The notes under the pieces were generated by a model, which ran no database searches, was not told where the DNA came from, and saw only the letters and a list, made by a program, of their open reading frames with translations. 64,000 nt of DNA from Dolomedes plantarius. Taxonomy: Eukaryota > Arthropoda > Arachnida > Araneae > Dolomedidae. The translations under genes and the position numbers were made by a program. Below are positions 9,952 through 21,832 of this stretch, one piece after another. The first letter of the stretch is position 1, and every line of letters starts with the position of its first letter. The stretch lies in NCBI GenBank assembly GCA_907164885.2, contig OU015495.1, positions 97,375,832 to 97,439,831 on the forward strand, in the 5' to 3' direction.

Positions 9952-12230
9952 TTTAATTCGAGAGTGTGATCGATTCAAAAGTAGTTGAAGAAGTGATGTG
10001 GGCTTAAATACTCTTAGATTTTGCGTTGTGCATCCAATCCTTGAGATAATGTCTAATGTAAGTAAAAATTCGTCCTCAAGAAATCCGATGTTTGCTTGAA
10101 AGAAAATCCTCTGTAGTAATAATGAAACCCTAATTATTTTCCGATATTGAGTAATCAATCCAGGTTGTCATGAGATCTACTGCCGAGTCTTTCTCAGATA
10201 TACCTAAGAGAGGTGCACAATACTGCAAGCTTGTGCGAAGGTAACCCTAGCAGAAATGCTCTGATTACCTCACATAAGCCTTTATAAAATTATCTGTCTT
10301 TTAAGAGAAGTAAAGTTTGATCTAGTCTAATATCTGCTAATTGTATTCATCTTTACTTCGTATGACCTGCATGAATTCATCTCTTTATTTGACACTATCA
10401 TCTGCTAGATCAACAAAAAGGGGGAAATTTGCGATACATATAAGTTCGAGCTTTATAACAAGGTTTTAGGATGAGAAATTTTAAGCAACTCTCAATTATT
10501 TATAATTATTACATCATTAAGACAATAACTTTCGGCTATTATATAAGGCCCTACTGGGATGTCAGCAGGATGTTATAGTAAGCACTGTTATGCGAACAAT
10601 ATGTTAAATGGTATTGTAAAGCGGAAATATATTTATTAGAATTGTTAGGCATCTGTGTTACATATAAATTGTATAATGTACTGAATTCAGAGGTAAAGAG
10701 AGTTATGTATTGTAACTGTTAGGAAACTGCGATAATACATAAATTGCAATTTGCGTTGAACTCTGTAACTGTGGAAAGGCAAGCTGTGTATCTCTAATAT
10801 TGTAATTGTTATTGGTTGAGTTTTATTCTATATATCTTAAGTGATGGAACTGTGCTTACACAAAGTGTGTAGGAATAGTGAAATCTAGGAGTATTGTACT
10901 TCAAAATGTTGTTAGAAGCATATTATCTTTTTTTACTTCATTGCATATATTAATTTATTTAGAAAAGGCACGTTGTTGCAGAACGTTTTTTATGTTGGAT
11001 AGCAAGTTTCTGTCTTTTTTTATACAAAAGTTTTGTACTTTAGTTTATTCTGCAATAATAAAGTGTTCGAAAGGATAGGAGACGGAGGGGGCATGGCAGT
11101 TATTGCATAATCAGTTTTAGTATAAACTTCGTTATGGGTTTTTCTTTTATGTTTTTACTCGGCCATAGGTCGCGTACACCTAAGGGCATGTTCACATAGG
11201 AGTCCGGTAGAGGAAGCGTTAAAGTATTGAAATATATTCACCCAATGTCAAACCTCTAAACGATTAGCAACGAAATTTTTAACGCCAATGATTGGTTTAT
11301 TTCTCTCTCAGCGCCATCTTTTCTTTTACGCTTCCGCTACCGGACTCCTATGTGATCAGGCCCTAAGTCGTTCTTTGGTTTAGTTTATTGTGCTGTTGAA
11401 ATTTGGTGTTTGGGAATTTTAGTTGCTTATTCGGCCGTTAAGTCTTTGGTTGCTCATCGACTGAAATTTCAGCGAACGCTCTCCTGGCGGGACTGCTGTG
11501 GAGCGATGGACTGTCAGTTTAACAAGGCCGCATACCTTCGGACTGGAGGGTGTACTTTAGATTTTTTTATATAGTAAATATCTTATATCATTGCGTATAG
11601 ATTGTTCTTCACACATGTATGACACACCAGTAAAATAATCTTTAAATATTCTCTAATAAATGTAAAGAATTTCTCACTATAATATCCTTCTCTCATTTAT
11701 TTTCCTACACTATAGCAATTGTCTTTACACTCTCGTAATTTTTGGGGCAGATCCTCTCGTGGAGAAGATCCAAGCTATAGTGATTGAACTCACGGATCCT
11801 GAACCGTGAATCTTTCTTTCCTCACTAACCAATCACTGTCTTTCCTCCTTCTCCTACTTGCCAATAGAAATCCAGCTTACAGACGGCCAAAGACTTCACC
11901 TATCTAAGTACCGACCGAATTGGAAGCTTTCTCTTTGGTGAAGCAATTTTTGGTGAATCGCTTCAGTTTTCTGAAGGATCCTGCAGCCGACCAACCGGAT
12001 CACTGCGTTTTCTCACATCCACAAACTCTCGCTCTCCGATGTTATTTACGGAAATATCTGCGTAAGAAGGCGTGGCCTAGGAAACGCAGCTCATCACATC
12101 TATCTTCCTATGGTGCTATGGTCAATATAATACTCTGATCTATCGATTATCTGATAACTGATTACATATTTTTTTATCATTTTATGCTTGCTAAAAATAT
12201 TTTAATATAAATGACAAACCGTCTCTACAA
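9952..12230. other. AT-rich interval with one MITE, no gene
   Basis: Short frames only. A MITE lies at 11181-11366. The block 10800-12140 is slightly richer in GC and ends in open frames of 66-72 codons with no recognisable motif. It could hold an old LTR, but I see no paired repeat to prove that. Confidence 0.4.
11181..11366. mobile_element. MITE with about 40-bp inverted ends
   Basis: Left end TTCACATAGGAGTCCGGTAG and the complement of the right end ATCACATAGGAGTCCGGTAG pair over roughly 40 bp, extending into GGAAGCG on both sides. The total length is about 186 bp with no coding capacity. A related, more decayed element lies at 56525-56666. The target duplication is unclear, so the superfamily is not assigned. 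Confidence 0.7.
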
Positions 12231-12234
12231 ATGC

Positions 12235-12364
12235 CACCATCGCTTGTAATAAAGGAACACATGAGACTAATCTTAGATTATAAAAAATCAAATATCTATG
12301 ACCTGTTATTATTTTTAATAAACCTAATATATTCCGTATGTTAAATTTGTTTCAAACTAACCAA
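12235..12364. repeat. Direct repeat, left copy, outside the Tc1 element
   Basis: About 125 bp beginning at CTTGTAATAAAGGAACAC and ending near TTCAAACT. The same sequence recurs at 14331-14459 in the same orientation with roughly 85-90 percent identity by eye. The pair brackets the transposon 12432-14095 but lies outside its TA duplications. Confidence 0.7.
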
Positions 12365-12431
12365 AGTTTGATGCTGTGAAAAAGAACTGAAAAGAAATCA
12401 TCGCCCCAACTAGCCTCGTAACCAGGAAGTA

Positions 12432-14095
12432 CAGCTCATATTCAAAATATTAGAATAATTACATTTTTTACAAATTGAAAATATCATTTGGTAATTTAAT
12501 GTCTTTTAATGCAAATATGCAAACGTTATTTTTATTAAGAACTTATTGTTGATTAAACTTATTTATTATCTTAAAATTAATATCATTTTTGAAAAGATTA
12601 ATTGAAAAAAAATTATTTGGAAAAGTCAAAATATTAGAATATTTATTCAAGTGGTTCAAAATATTAGAATATTTCACATTAATTCTCCTTTAATTATCAC
12701 CAATTCATAACTGGTGGCATCATTGATTAAATTCAGACGATTTTATTTAAAATCAGTATTCTGTTTGCAGTTTGTTTGCTTTTTCGTCTTAAAATGGGTC
12801 GTATGAGTGATATTCCTGATACTATTAAACTTCGTATGGTTGATTTGTATCGGCACGGTAAAAATTAATGCTATATAGCTAATTATTTACATTGTTCGCA
12901 ATCAAGCGTTAGTAAAATACTAACACAATATTCAAAATATGGAAAATTTCAAAATAATCGCCGAAATGACGGCCGAAAACCAAAAACATCTGCTAGAGAT
13001 GACAGGAAACTGAAGCGTATAGTTAAGAATAACCATTTTAAAAGTGTGAGATTCTTGCACCGAAAATGGAAAGAAGAAGGTGTTGAAGTTTCTAAATCGA
13101 CAACATTAAGACGTCTCCATAAATTTAAGTTTGAATCTCGTGTACCGAAAACAAAACCTCTCATGACTGCAAAACGAAAGCGTATAAGATTGAATTGGTG
13201 TAAATCAAGACGTTTATGGAGCGAAGAAGATTGGAAAAAAATATTATTTAGTGATGAAAGTATGTTTTGTGTTTCATATGGTAATCAAGGTATTCGAGTT
13301 TGGAGAATGAAGCAAGAAGCATTTGATAAAGAATGCCTTAAACGTTCGGTAAAATTTGCTGCTAGTGTCTTAGTTTTGGGTTGCATGAGCGCAGAAGGAC
13401 CTGGAAAGTTATGCATCGTCTACGAAAAGGTTAACTCTCAGATATATCAAGAAATTTTGGAATATTACATGATTCCATCATCAGAAGATTTATTTGAAGA
13501 TGATTTCATCTTTCAACAAGATTAAGCGTCACCGCATACCTCGGTGTCAACTAAGAATTTGTTCTGCCAACGTAAAATTAAGGTACTTCCTTGGCCACCA
13601 AACTCACCAGACATTAATCCAATCGAAATCTTATGGGGTAATAATGAAGAAAAAACTCCAAGAAAGTCCTCCTTCAAGTAAAACTGAGTTAGTGGCACGG
13701 ATAAAGTCTATTTGGGCTAATATTGATAGAAATGTTCGTAAACACCTTGTATATAGTATGCAAGATCGATTGTACGCTGTTATTAAAGCTAAAGGGGATG
13801 CTACAAAATATTAACTACCATTTACTTCATAAGGTAATATTTTTGCGTAAATAAAATATTCTAATATTTTGAACCAATCTAAATTTTATTCTAATATTTT
13901 GATGTGTTTCAGAAAGCTGTTGTATACCTAATTTATTCTATTTTATATTTTGTAAATGTTAAAATCTTATCTAAACATTCCAGATTTAATTTATAAATTT
14001 AATTACATTTACTTAGTATCAAAAATAAAAAAATGGAAAAAAATTTCTTTCTTATTACTTTTTCTCAATTATTCTAATATTTTGAATCTGAGCTG
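12432..14095 (+). mobile_element. Tc1-like transposon with repeated subterminal motifs (IR/DR-like)
   Basis: It is flanked by TA at 12430-12431 and 14096-14097. The ends match as inverted repeats of about 30 bp starting CAGCTCA. The core motif TTCAAAATATTAGAAT or a variant appears three times in the left 230 bp (about 12441, 12625 and 12655) and three times inverted in the right 250 bp (about 13850, 13885 and 14063). This resembles the IR/DR arrangement of some Tc1 elements, in which each end carries more than one transposase binding site. The transposase inside is dead. Confidence 0.88.
12794..13814 (+). pseudogene. Tc1-like DD34E transposase pseudogene
   Basis: It starts at MGRMSDIPDTIKLRMVDLYR, with a first stop after HGKN (about 12866). 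The N-terminal helix-turn-helix and GRKPKT linker follow. The first catalytic aspartate is in LFSDESMF and the second in FIFQQD, but the next codon is a stop (about 13523). After ASPHTSVSTKNLFCQRK the motif SPDINPIEILW keeps the glutamate, 34 residues after the second aspartate if the stop is counted. A frameshift after LWG moves the C-terminus (KTELVARIKSIWANIDRNV) to another frame, ending at TAA 13812-13814. Two stops and one frameshift make it inactive. It is only distantly similar to the other Tc1 transposases here. Confidence 0.85.
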
Positions 14096-14330
14096 TATGC
14101 TGAATTTTATTCTATTCTATGTCAGTTAGTTTTTAGATGTTCGTAATGTAATAAATAGTTTTGTGTTGTATGAAATAGACTGATATTTTGAGTCCATGAG
14201 TAATAATTCAGTTATAACTTTAATAATTGAACTTACTCGTTAGACAAGCCGCTCACTGTTTACTTATATGAGATTTTGTTTAGTTTTAATAAATCTGAAG
14301 AACGATCTAAGCAATGGGTCATCTGTGGAA

Positions 14331-14459
14331 CACCATGGCTTGTAATAAAGGAACACTTCAGACTAATCTCAGATTTAAAAAAATAAATATCTATGACATG
14401 TAATTATTTTTAATAAACCCAATATATTTCCCTACCTTAAATTGATTCAAACTGCCCAG
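14331..14459. repeat. Direct repeat, right copy, outside the Tc1 element
   Basis: Partner of 12235-12364: shared CTTGTAATAAAGGAACAC, ATATCTATGAC and TTATTTTTAATAAACC stretches in the same order and orientation. Confidence 0.7.
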
Positions 14460-14633
14460 TAGTTCATTTATTTTCTATTTAATAGATCGAATTTTGGATT
14501 ATCTACATTTTTTGTTGTTACGTGCATACACGTGCAGTAATTAGCATGAAAAACAGGGAGCGCAAATTGCACTCAAATACGTTTTCAAGATTTGGAGCAA
14601 AACCACATTAATTAAATGCTGTGGACGCCTTAC

Positions 14634-14709
14634 CTAAAACACAGCACTCTCCTGGACCACAGTCCGACGGGGATCTGCATTCAGATGGAGCCAAAGTGTA
14701 ACACCATAA
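14634..14709 (-). CDS. Cysteine-rich internal exon, prokineticin/colipase-like peptide
   Basis: The minus-strand sequence has a pyrimidine-rich acceptor ending TTTTCGCAG just upstream (14710-14718) and a donor GTAAGG just downstream (14628-14633). The exon is 76 nt, starting in phase 0 and ending in phase 1. Its 25 codons contain five cysteines spaced C-x7-C-x5-C-x4-CC. The C-x5-C-x4-CC part, with a G-x-G-x-CC core, is what the AVIT/prokineticin (Bv8, MIT1-like), colipase and Dickkopf-type folds share; known members are small secreted signalling proteins or venom peptides. The phase fits the upstream signal-peptide exon at 44542-44601. The remaining disulfide exons were not found. Whether the product is a venom component or an endogenous cytokine (astakine-like) cannot be told from this. 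Confidence 0.6.
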
Positions 14710-15390
14710 CTGCGAAAACATAAGAAAATACAATTAGTTGATACTGTATTCAAATAAGATGTAGCATGACTGATGAACGTAAAAATCATCGATAATAATT
14801 TAGAACCTATTTATAAATTAAGTGTACATATTAATTTGTTTTGCGTAGCAGTTTGGAAACTAAACATAATCCTTAGTTACATCTATACAATACTTTTACT
14901 TTATTGTCAAAGATAAGTTTGAATGCATTTTATTGTAAAAGCTCGTTAACTGCATCTGCACGAATTTTTATATTCCTAGAGCAGAACAGCCTAAAACACT
15001 CACACTGATTATCAGGAAGGTGCTTTTGTAAACAGAGTTTGGGAAATGAGTGCCTGAAAAATAACAAAACAATACAAATATGTACCACCTGCTGCTCACG
15101 TTGTTCATATCTACCTATGTTTGTATACCCTTTAATTTCAGAACGACATAGACGAAGAGCGTATATAAAAATACTGATTATATAGCACGTATATAGAAAT
15201 AATGATATAGCTTACTGATTCTTACCTTGATAACGTATTGAGAGTAGCGTGTAGAAAGCTTAAACCTGATTTGTCTAAAATACTTAAAAGTTTGTCCCAA
15301 CATTAAAAAGAAATCACAATCCTTTTTAAATAAACGTTTGAATACAATTAGGTTTTGTGTTTTATTTTTAGGTTATTATATTATGAGATA
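14710..15390. other. Intron sequence, no further gene seen
   Basis: AT-rich sequence between the cysteine-rich exon and the next transposon; nothing recognisable on either strand. Confidence 0.4.
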
Positions 15391-15392
15391 TA

Positions 15393-16697
15393 CAGAAGCT
15401 GTTCACACATTTTTTACACGACGTATGTGGTATTCACAAAACTAAATTACATAAAATTCTTGTGTTTTAAATGTTCTATTTGGCATCCCTTATTCTGAAC
15501 TATCTTTCGACACCGCAATTTCCAGGATAATAATGCCTTTTGAAGTGTCAGAAGAGGTATTCTATCCCATTCCTCCTGAACAGCTTTCCAGAGTCCTGTA
15601 AGGGTTTTGGGACGACGTTTGGCTAATGCAGATTTTAAAAGTGCGAAAGCACAAAAATCCATAGGTGATACATCGGGAGATTTAGTAGGGATATCAGTGA
15701 AGGGTATGGCCTTGATACCAGTTTTTTTGTTCCATTTCTTTAAGGAAATTTACAGTGGATTTTGATGTGTGACTGCTAGCTTTGTCCTGATGGAGTCTCA
15801 AAGATTGATGGCATTGTGGGTAAAGCGATGGTATTTCATTCAGAAAAATTGGCGATAAAATATGTTCCTGATAATACTTGGAGTTAATCTTGACATTTTT
15901 TTCCACTCTGTTTATTTTTAACTTGCCATTATAAGAAAAACCAGCAACAATCATGAATCCCTTATATAAACTTTCTTTCGATTCTTTGAACCATGTACAT
16001 AACTTTTTTTCTCCCCTTTTATGATAATAAATGGCTCTTTTTTTTGTTGCAATCATTTAAATACACCCATGATTCATCTATTGTGACAATTGTTTTCCGT
16101 TTTTCTTTGGATAAGTGTTTCTCATATAGAATTCTGCAGCGTGTCCTGCGTTCAGCGATATGATTTGGAAGAAGACGATGCACATTGCGTTGTTTCGCTT
16201 TCTTAAGATTTAAATCAACGTTTATCATTTTGTTTACAGTGGACACCGAGCATTTTAATGATTTTGCAACTGTCCTTTGACTAGGGGGATTTTCTTTTAA
16301 CATTAAACAACGTACCTTTGCAATAGTCGAAGATGTCCATTTTTTCCTTGGATACTTGTTTGGAATTTTTGTCCCACTTGAGGCTCCAATTTGACGTTTT
16401 TTCCTTTCTTGTTGACGATATTACCTGTCGACGCTTTATATATCACAAAACCATGACTCTCACATCGTTTTTGGATAATGGAGTATGCATATTTCTCTTC
16501 GGAAAGAGCATAAATGTAGCCTTCGAACCACTGCTTTGTTAAAAACGCCATTTTGAATAAAAACAAAACTTTCAAGCCGCAGACGATAATTTTGACTTTT
16601 AAAAACATAGTGCAATTGCAATTATTATTTCTTTTGCAGCAAACGATTTTTTATTACCGCTTACCAAAATCGTCTAAAAATGTGCGAACAGCCTCTG
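15393..16697 (-). mobile_element. Tc1/mariner superfamily element, DD41D type
   Basis: It is flanked by TA at 15391-15392 and 16698-16699. The ends are inverted repeats of about 26 bp (CAGAAGCTGTTCACACATTT on the left; CAGAGGCTGTTCGCACATTT is the complement of the right). The length is 1305 bp, with one decayed transposase on the minus strand. Confidence 0.88.
15447..16551 (-). pseudogene. DD41D-type Tc1/mariner transposase pseudogene
   Basis: It starts at MAFLTKQWFEGYIYALSEE (ATG 16549-16551). A helix-turn-helix follows (PPSQRTVAKSLKCSVSTVNK). The first aspartate is in TIDESWVYLND, the second in LHQDKASSHT, and the third acidic residue is an aspartate in SPDVSPMDFCAF. Counting through the nearby frameshift gives about 41 residues between the last two, the spacing of the DD41D group rather than Tc1 (34E) or mariner (34D). 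Three frameshifts are present, near 16400, 16042 and 15735, and each lies in a run of 6-8 A residues on the coding strand. Apart from these there is no clear stop in the conserved frame, which ends at 15447. Confidence 0.82.
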
Positions 16698-18117
16698 TAT
16701 TGTACAGTACTATGCTGCGGTCCGCGTAACGTTGCAATCATATGCATGTGGCCCGAGAGTAAAAAATGTTGAGTATGACTGAGTTAAGGGGACACAAAAT
16801 ATTATTTTCTTAATACACTGGTGTAAGAAATTAAGAGAATTTGTAGACTAGGTCGATTATCTCTAGAACTACTGTACCGATTTTAATAAAATTTGATATG
16901 TACATACATTGTTACAATACAAAACAAATAACCATTCAATAATTGTAATACACACGCATGTTTGTGCGTAACACTCGTTGGAGTCGGAAGGTATGAAACA
17001 GCGGTTGCAAAATAATCAAAAAAATGGGTTTAATAGATGAGTTAATAGGGGGTATGGTTCCCTCTTACAGATATACAGGTCTCGCACCGTGATTTCATAC
17101 TTGAAATAAGGCAGTTTATCATTTCCTGTGGTAATTGGTCCCACTTGTTCAGCAACGCTGTTTTCATTCCCTGGATGGTTCTCGGAGGGGGGATGCGAGT
17201 TGCAATTGCCCTCCCCAGAGCGTCCCAGACATGCTCTATAGGGTTAAGCCAGTGGTTCTCAAACTGTGCGCCTACAGCTTTTTCAGGTGCGCTCCGTAGT
17301 ATTCCTAAAAAATCTATCCAGATATGAAAGCAAATGTATACTAAGTTACTATATACTAAGTTACAATATACCATTTTTTACGAACACTCGGCTTGTTTCG
17401 TTGCGACATTATTATGATAGTTATAAGTTACTTTTCTTGCTTCTGATCTGCAAATTTTTTACGCATTTAAAACATGCAAGAAACGTGGCTGGAACGGCAT
17501 GTTAAAACCGGCAGTAGCTTTCGTCACGTGGCAACTGGCAGTGTTGCATGATAGGCGTTGGTGAGTGGGCATGTCGTGTCTTGTGAACTGCCGTCAAAAG
17601 TAAACGAATTGTGCCTTTTACAACTTTCAGAATAATTACCACATAATTAGAAGAAATACCGAATAATTAGAAGACCGAATAATTAGAAGAAAATTTGATT
17701 TATTATTTTCTATGAATTAACTCTGCGCAATATGACTGGATTAGAAACCCTTTTGTAGAAACTGCAATAGATTCTAGTTTAACACTAACAGAAAAAGGAG
17801 AACTGGAAGCTGTGTCCACTGATCGTGCATTGATGATTAAATACAGAGAATTGTCTCTTGAAGCTTTTTGGGTTTCTATCAAAGAAGAACATGTGTCGAT
17901 ATCTAAAAAAGCGCTGGCCATTTTATTACAATTTTCCAACTCATATCTATGTGAACTGGGATTTTCAACCCTCGCCACAATTATTTATTTATTTTATAAA
18001 TAAGGCAGTCCTTGTGCACCACAAAGTACAGCACAAGGCTTACAGAAGTAAGTAGAAACAACAAAAAAACAAAGAAAAACAACAGAAAAAAAACTAACTA
18101 ACTAATTACAAACAAGA

Positions 18118-21100
18118 CTAATTAAAAACAGAAGCAGCAAAGGCAATAAATTTACAGAAAGAGAAAAAAGCCAGTTTGTGGTCGACCAAAACATGAAGCG
18201 GAGGAGGAAACCTAATGTTACAGGAATCCAATTCCATAATAAAATCCCTTTTCCCTTCAGTAAGCTTGGAGCAATCAAAAAGCAAGTGTTCGACATTTTG
18301 AACCCCGCCCACGCTGCAGGAGCACAGATCAGTGTCTGATAAACCAAATTTCTTGAGATAGCAATTGAAATTGACATGGCCAGTGAGAAGTTTTGTTAAG
18401 GGAAAATCACTGTAAAAATGCTTGTTATTTAGTCTTTCCGAAATTGTGGGGAAAAATAGTTTATTTAAAGAGGCAGTTGATGAATTCTGGTACAACTCAT
18501 TCCATAAGGCAATGGGCTATTTGTGATTCTCATTGCGAACGTGAGATTTAGGGATGCTCACAGGATCAATGGTGTTTAGATTTGTAGCTTGATTTGCCAG
18601 CCAGTCGGCTCTTTCATTCCCCAAAATGCCAGAATAACCTCGGACATGTGAAAAACAAACATTAATTCCTCTAGATTTAAGCTCGTAAAGAGTGATTTGA
18701 AAATTCACTACAATTTTGTTGCAGGAGGAAATATTACTAAGCAAAAATAAGGATGAAAGAGAATCAGTAAAAATAAGAAACTTGGATGACACAGTACAGT
18801 GGTTTGAGATCCATTTGAGCGATTTACTGAGGCACAGCAATTCTGCTTGGAACACACTACACTCATTTGGAATTCTGAAGATATAATGTTCCATTTCGGC
18901 AGCGTCTTGAAACACAACAAAGGCAAGTCCAACACGATGGTTGAGTTTACTGCCATCAGTGAAACACACTACAGGAAAATTACTAAGAACACTGTCATCA
19001 TAACCGATAATTTCGATAGGAACACGTTCAGCAGGATGTGGAAGATTCGAAATAAACATTTTGGAACCTTGGGTAGTATTTACAACATTATCTTTAAAGT
19101 CTTTATTTCGCAGGACGAAAAGGTCAATTGGGGGAAACCCCGCTATGACAAAGCAGGCTTCGTAACTTACAGTTCTGTAGCCACGTATAATTCTGAGTAA
19201 AATTCTTCTTTGAATTCTGCGTAGACTACGGCAATTGATCTTTTTTTCAAAGCGTTACCCCAAACTCTAGAAGCATAGCAGACAAAAGGTACGATTCCCT
19301 GTTTATAAATCCTACCAATAACATTGAATTTCAATCCAAAGGTGTTACTGGAGACACGATTAAGTCCTTTAAGAATGTTTTCACGTTTTTTGGAGAGATA
19401 TACAATATGATTTTTCCAACAAAATTTGTCATCAAGCATTACTCCTAGATATTTGATTTCATTCACCATTTCAAGCCGTAAATTATCAAAATAGAGTTGC
19501 CTGCTGTAAAAGTCCACATTCTTTTTCTTTGTTGCCATAACCTTCGATTTATTCGGGTTGAATTCCATTTTGTAATCTCTTGCCCAGTTTAAAATATCAT
19601 TCAATGTGTTTTGAGCAAGTCCAAAAATATCATCAAAACAATTTCCTTGAAAGCAGATGAGCAGATCGTCCGCAAAGGCTATAGTTTCACAACCGGAGAG
19701 CTTCGAAAGCCTGACAAGAAGGCTGTTCATAATTAAATTCCAAAGAAGAGGACCAGAGACGGAGCCTTGGAGACAGTCCCTCTGCATCGAACGGGAAACT
19801 GAAACACGACCAAGCATAAGCGAGGCAGACCTATCATTCAAAAAAATCACTGACCAGATGAAAAATGTTGCTGGGAATAGCGAAATGTTTGAGAAAAACG
19901 AGAATTTCCGGCCATCAAGCATGGTCAAAAGCTCCTTTGATATCAAGAAAAATTAAAATTGTAAGCAAATTATTTTTCTTGCCTTTATCAACCATGTCTT
20001 TCAGGTAAAGGAGAGCATCTTCACAACTTTTTTGCGGAGTTAAACCAAAGTGAGTCTCGTTTAACAGTTTTTTACTGTGCAAAAACCATGAAATACTGTT
20101 AACAATTAGCTTTTCAAGACATTTTCCAACAGTTAATAAGAGGCTGATACATCTCAAATTGTCCAGATGCGGACCACGAAAGTCATTCTTTTTCGGAATT
20201 AAAAAGATGCTTGCTCTCTTCCAGGAGCCCGGAAAGGTACTAAGCTGTAAACAAGCATTAAAAAGTTTTGGAAAGAAACAGGGGAACATCAGATGAATAC
20301 GCTTCAAAGTTTCATTTTGAATGCAATCAGGACCAGGAGATTTATTAAGCTTAAGGGAGTTAATCACTCCATCTATTTCTGCAGTGGTAAATAGAGGATC
20401 AAGACTCGAAGAATAATTTGCCAAGGCTTTAGTCCGTTGCAGACCGTGAAAAGGAGTATCTGTATTAATAGTATCAATAGGAAAACATTTTTAAGAATCT
20501 CATTCATAGTTTTTTCAACAGAAGTAGTGGCGGAACCATTTGGAAGACGAATCCCAGAGACTTCAATTTTTTCATGAAGTTTTGCTTTATACCGTATGCA
20601 TAGATTTTCTTCCAAACATTATATTCGTTAATATCCTCTAGATAATCCTTCCAAGATTGGACTTTAGCTTTTTGAAGCATTGAGCTATAATTTTCTTTTA
20701 TTTCTACATACTTTTGTCTATAGAGATTTCTAAGAATAAGATTTCGGGTTCTTTGATACCTGCGTCTAGCAGTATTGACCCTTTTCCTCATACTCAATCT
20801 CAATACTCCACAAAGGAACCCAGTGCGTTCTAATTTTTTTAAGAGGCATTGAGGTTTTAGAAGCAGAAAAGACTACATCTTGAAAGTTTTCTATAACAGA
20901 AGTTAAGGTGCCTACATCAGCACAAGAATCAATACGATTAGAAAGGTCAACAAAAGGTCGCTTGCAGTAAGAGTAAAAGCGATCCCAGTTTGCCTTCTTA
21001 ACATTGAAATATAGAAAATTGTTTAAGCTGTTAGACGTAGAAGGATTAGTTGTTGCAGTAACTTCAAACTCAATTGTATTATGATCGGAAAGGGATTCAT

Positions 21101-21726
21101 ATTCTGGTAGGCACCAATATGAAACGTCACCTAACACATCAGTTCCCACAACAGTTATATCAATATAGCTGGAACCCTGAGAGCCACTGAAGGTAGGACC
21201 ACAATCTTCATCAATTACAAATAAGTTGCTCATACTAAAGTCTCAGAGCTTTACACCGCGAGAATTAGAAATTGGACTGTGCCAGAGTTCGGACTAACTG
21301 TTAGCGTCCATACCCCAGATCAGCCTACGGCAATCTATTGCAGCAAACACTCCACTGATTTTATGTAAACCCAAATCAATATATTTGTTGGGTTCAAAAT
21401 AGTAAGATAGAAGTATAAAATTGGAAGTATTGAACATGATGTGAATAAAAACCATATTGTAATCGACATTATTTAAATAAAAAAATAGAAAACATTTGGT
21501 TACGAACAATGATCGCCGCCTTGGTAGCATCACAACCTGCGTTGAAGTACGTGCGAAACGAAGATGGGAAAAAAGGAAGAGAACCATTGAAAGCATAAGG
21601 CTCCTGAACAAGAGCAACGTCGATATTCGAAGAATCCATGTTAAGGATAAGCTGCTGAGTAGCAATCTTTGAGCGGTGAAGGTTAAGCTGAATCATCCTA
21701 ATATTTGAACTGGATGAATTAAACAT
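18118..21726 (-). pseudogene. LINE ORF2: endonuclease, reverse transcriptase, RNase H
   Basis: The start ATG is at 21724-21726. The endonuclease opens with IRMIQLNLHRSKIATQQL and VALVQEPYAF, includes GMDANS near 21295, and ends with SLSDHNTIEFEV (about 21060-21095). The reverse transcriptase begins near 20424 (INSLKLNKSPGPDCIQNETL). FLDIKGAFDHA holds the first catalytic aspartate, and the YxDD box is FADD at 19665-19676. RNase H starts with CFTDGSK (about 18958) and includes FTDSLSSLF and NERADWLA. The end (18118-18495) has a cysteine-rich CSCSVGGVQNVEHLLFDC motif. The frame changes at least five times (near 21470, 21235, 20800, 20400 and 19930, and again before 18495), so it is inactive. The type-1 retrotransposable element R1 group is the best match. 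Confidence 0.82.
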
Positions 21727-21832
21727 GAGAGATTCTTGAAATATTTCTGCTCTTCATAAAAATATGCGTGGGGCACTTATCCGCAAGAGGTCTTTGTTTT
21801 GCATCAACTTTTTTGCTGGCATCCTTTGTCTT
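21719..21832 (-). pseudogene. LINE ORF1 C-terminal tail
   Basis: An open minus-strand frame of about 37 lysine-rich codons (KKTKDASKKVDAKQ...) ends at TAA 21719-21721. The stop overlaps the ORF2 start as ATGTTTAA, a usual arrangement in R1/I-type LINEs where ORF2 is reached by reinitiation. The rest of ORF1 is missing because of 5' truncation. Confidence 0.55.

Larger units (their letters stand above)
18000..21832 (-). mobile_element. R1/I-like LINE, 5'-truncated, inserted in hAT
   Basis: A non-LTR retrotransposon on the minus strand. Its 3' end at about 18000 carries an AAATAAAT-type tail. Its 5' end near 21832 lies inside the last codons of ORF1, so the copy is 5'-truncated, as is common for LINEs. 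ORF2 keeps endonuclease, reverse transcriptase and RNase H regions. That domain order with RNase H suggests the R1/I/LOA group rather than Jockey or RTE. Confidence 0.82.

Noticed and set aside
10800..12140. Solo LTR or LTR retrotransposon
   Set aside because: No paired terminal repeat, primer-binding site or target duplication could be identified.
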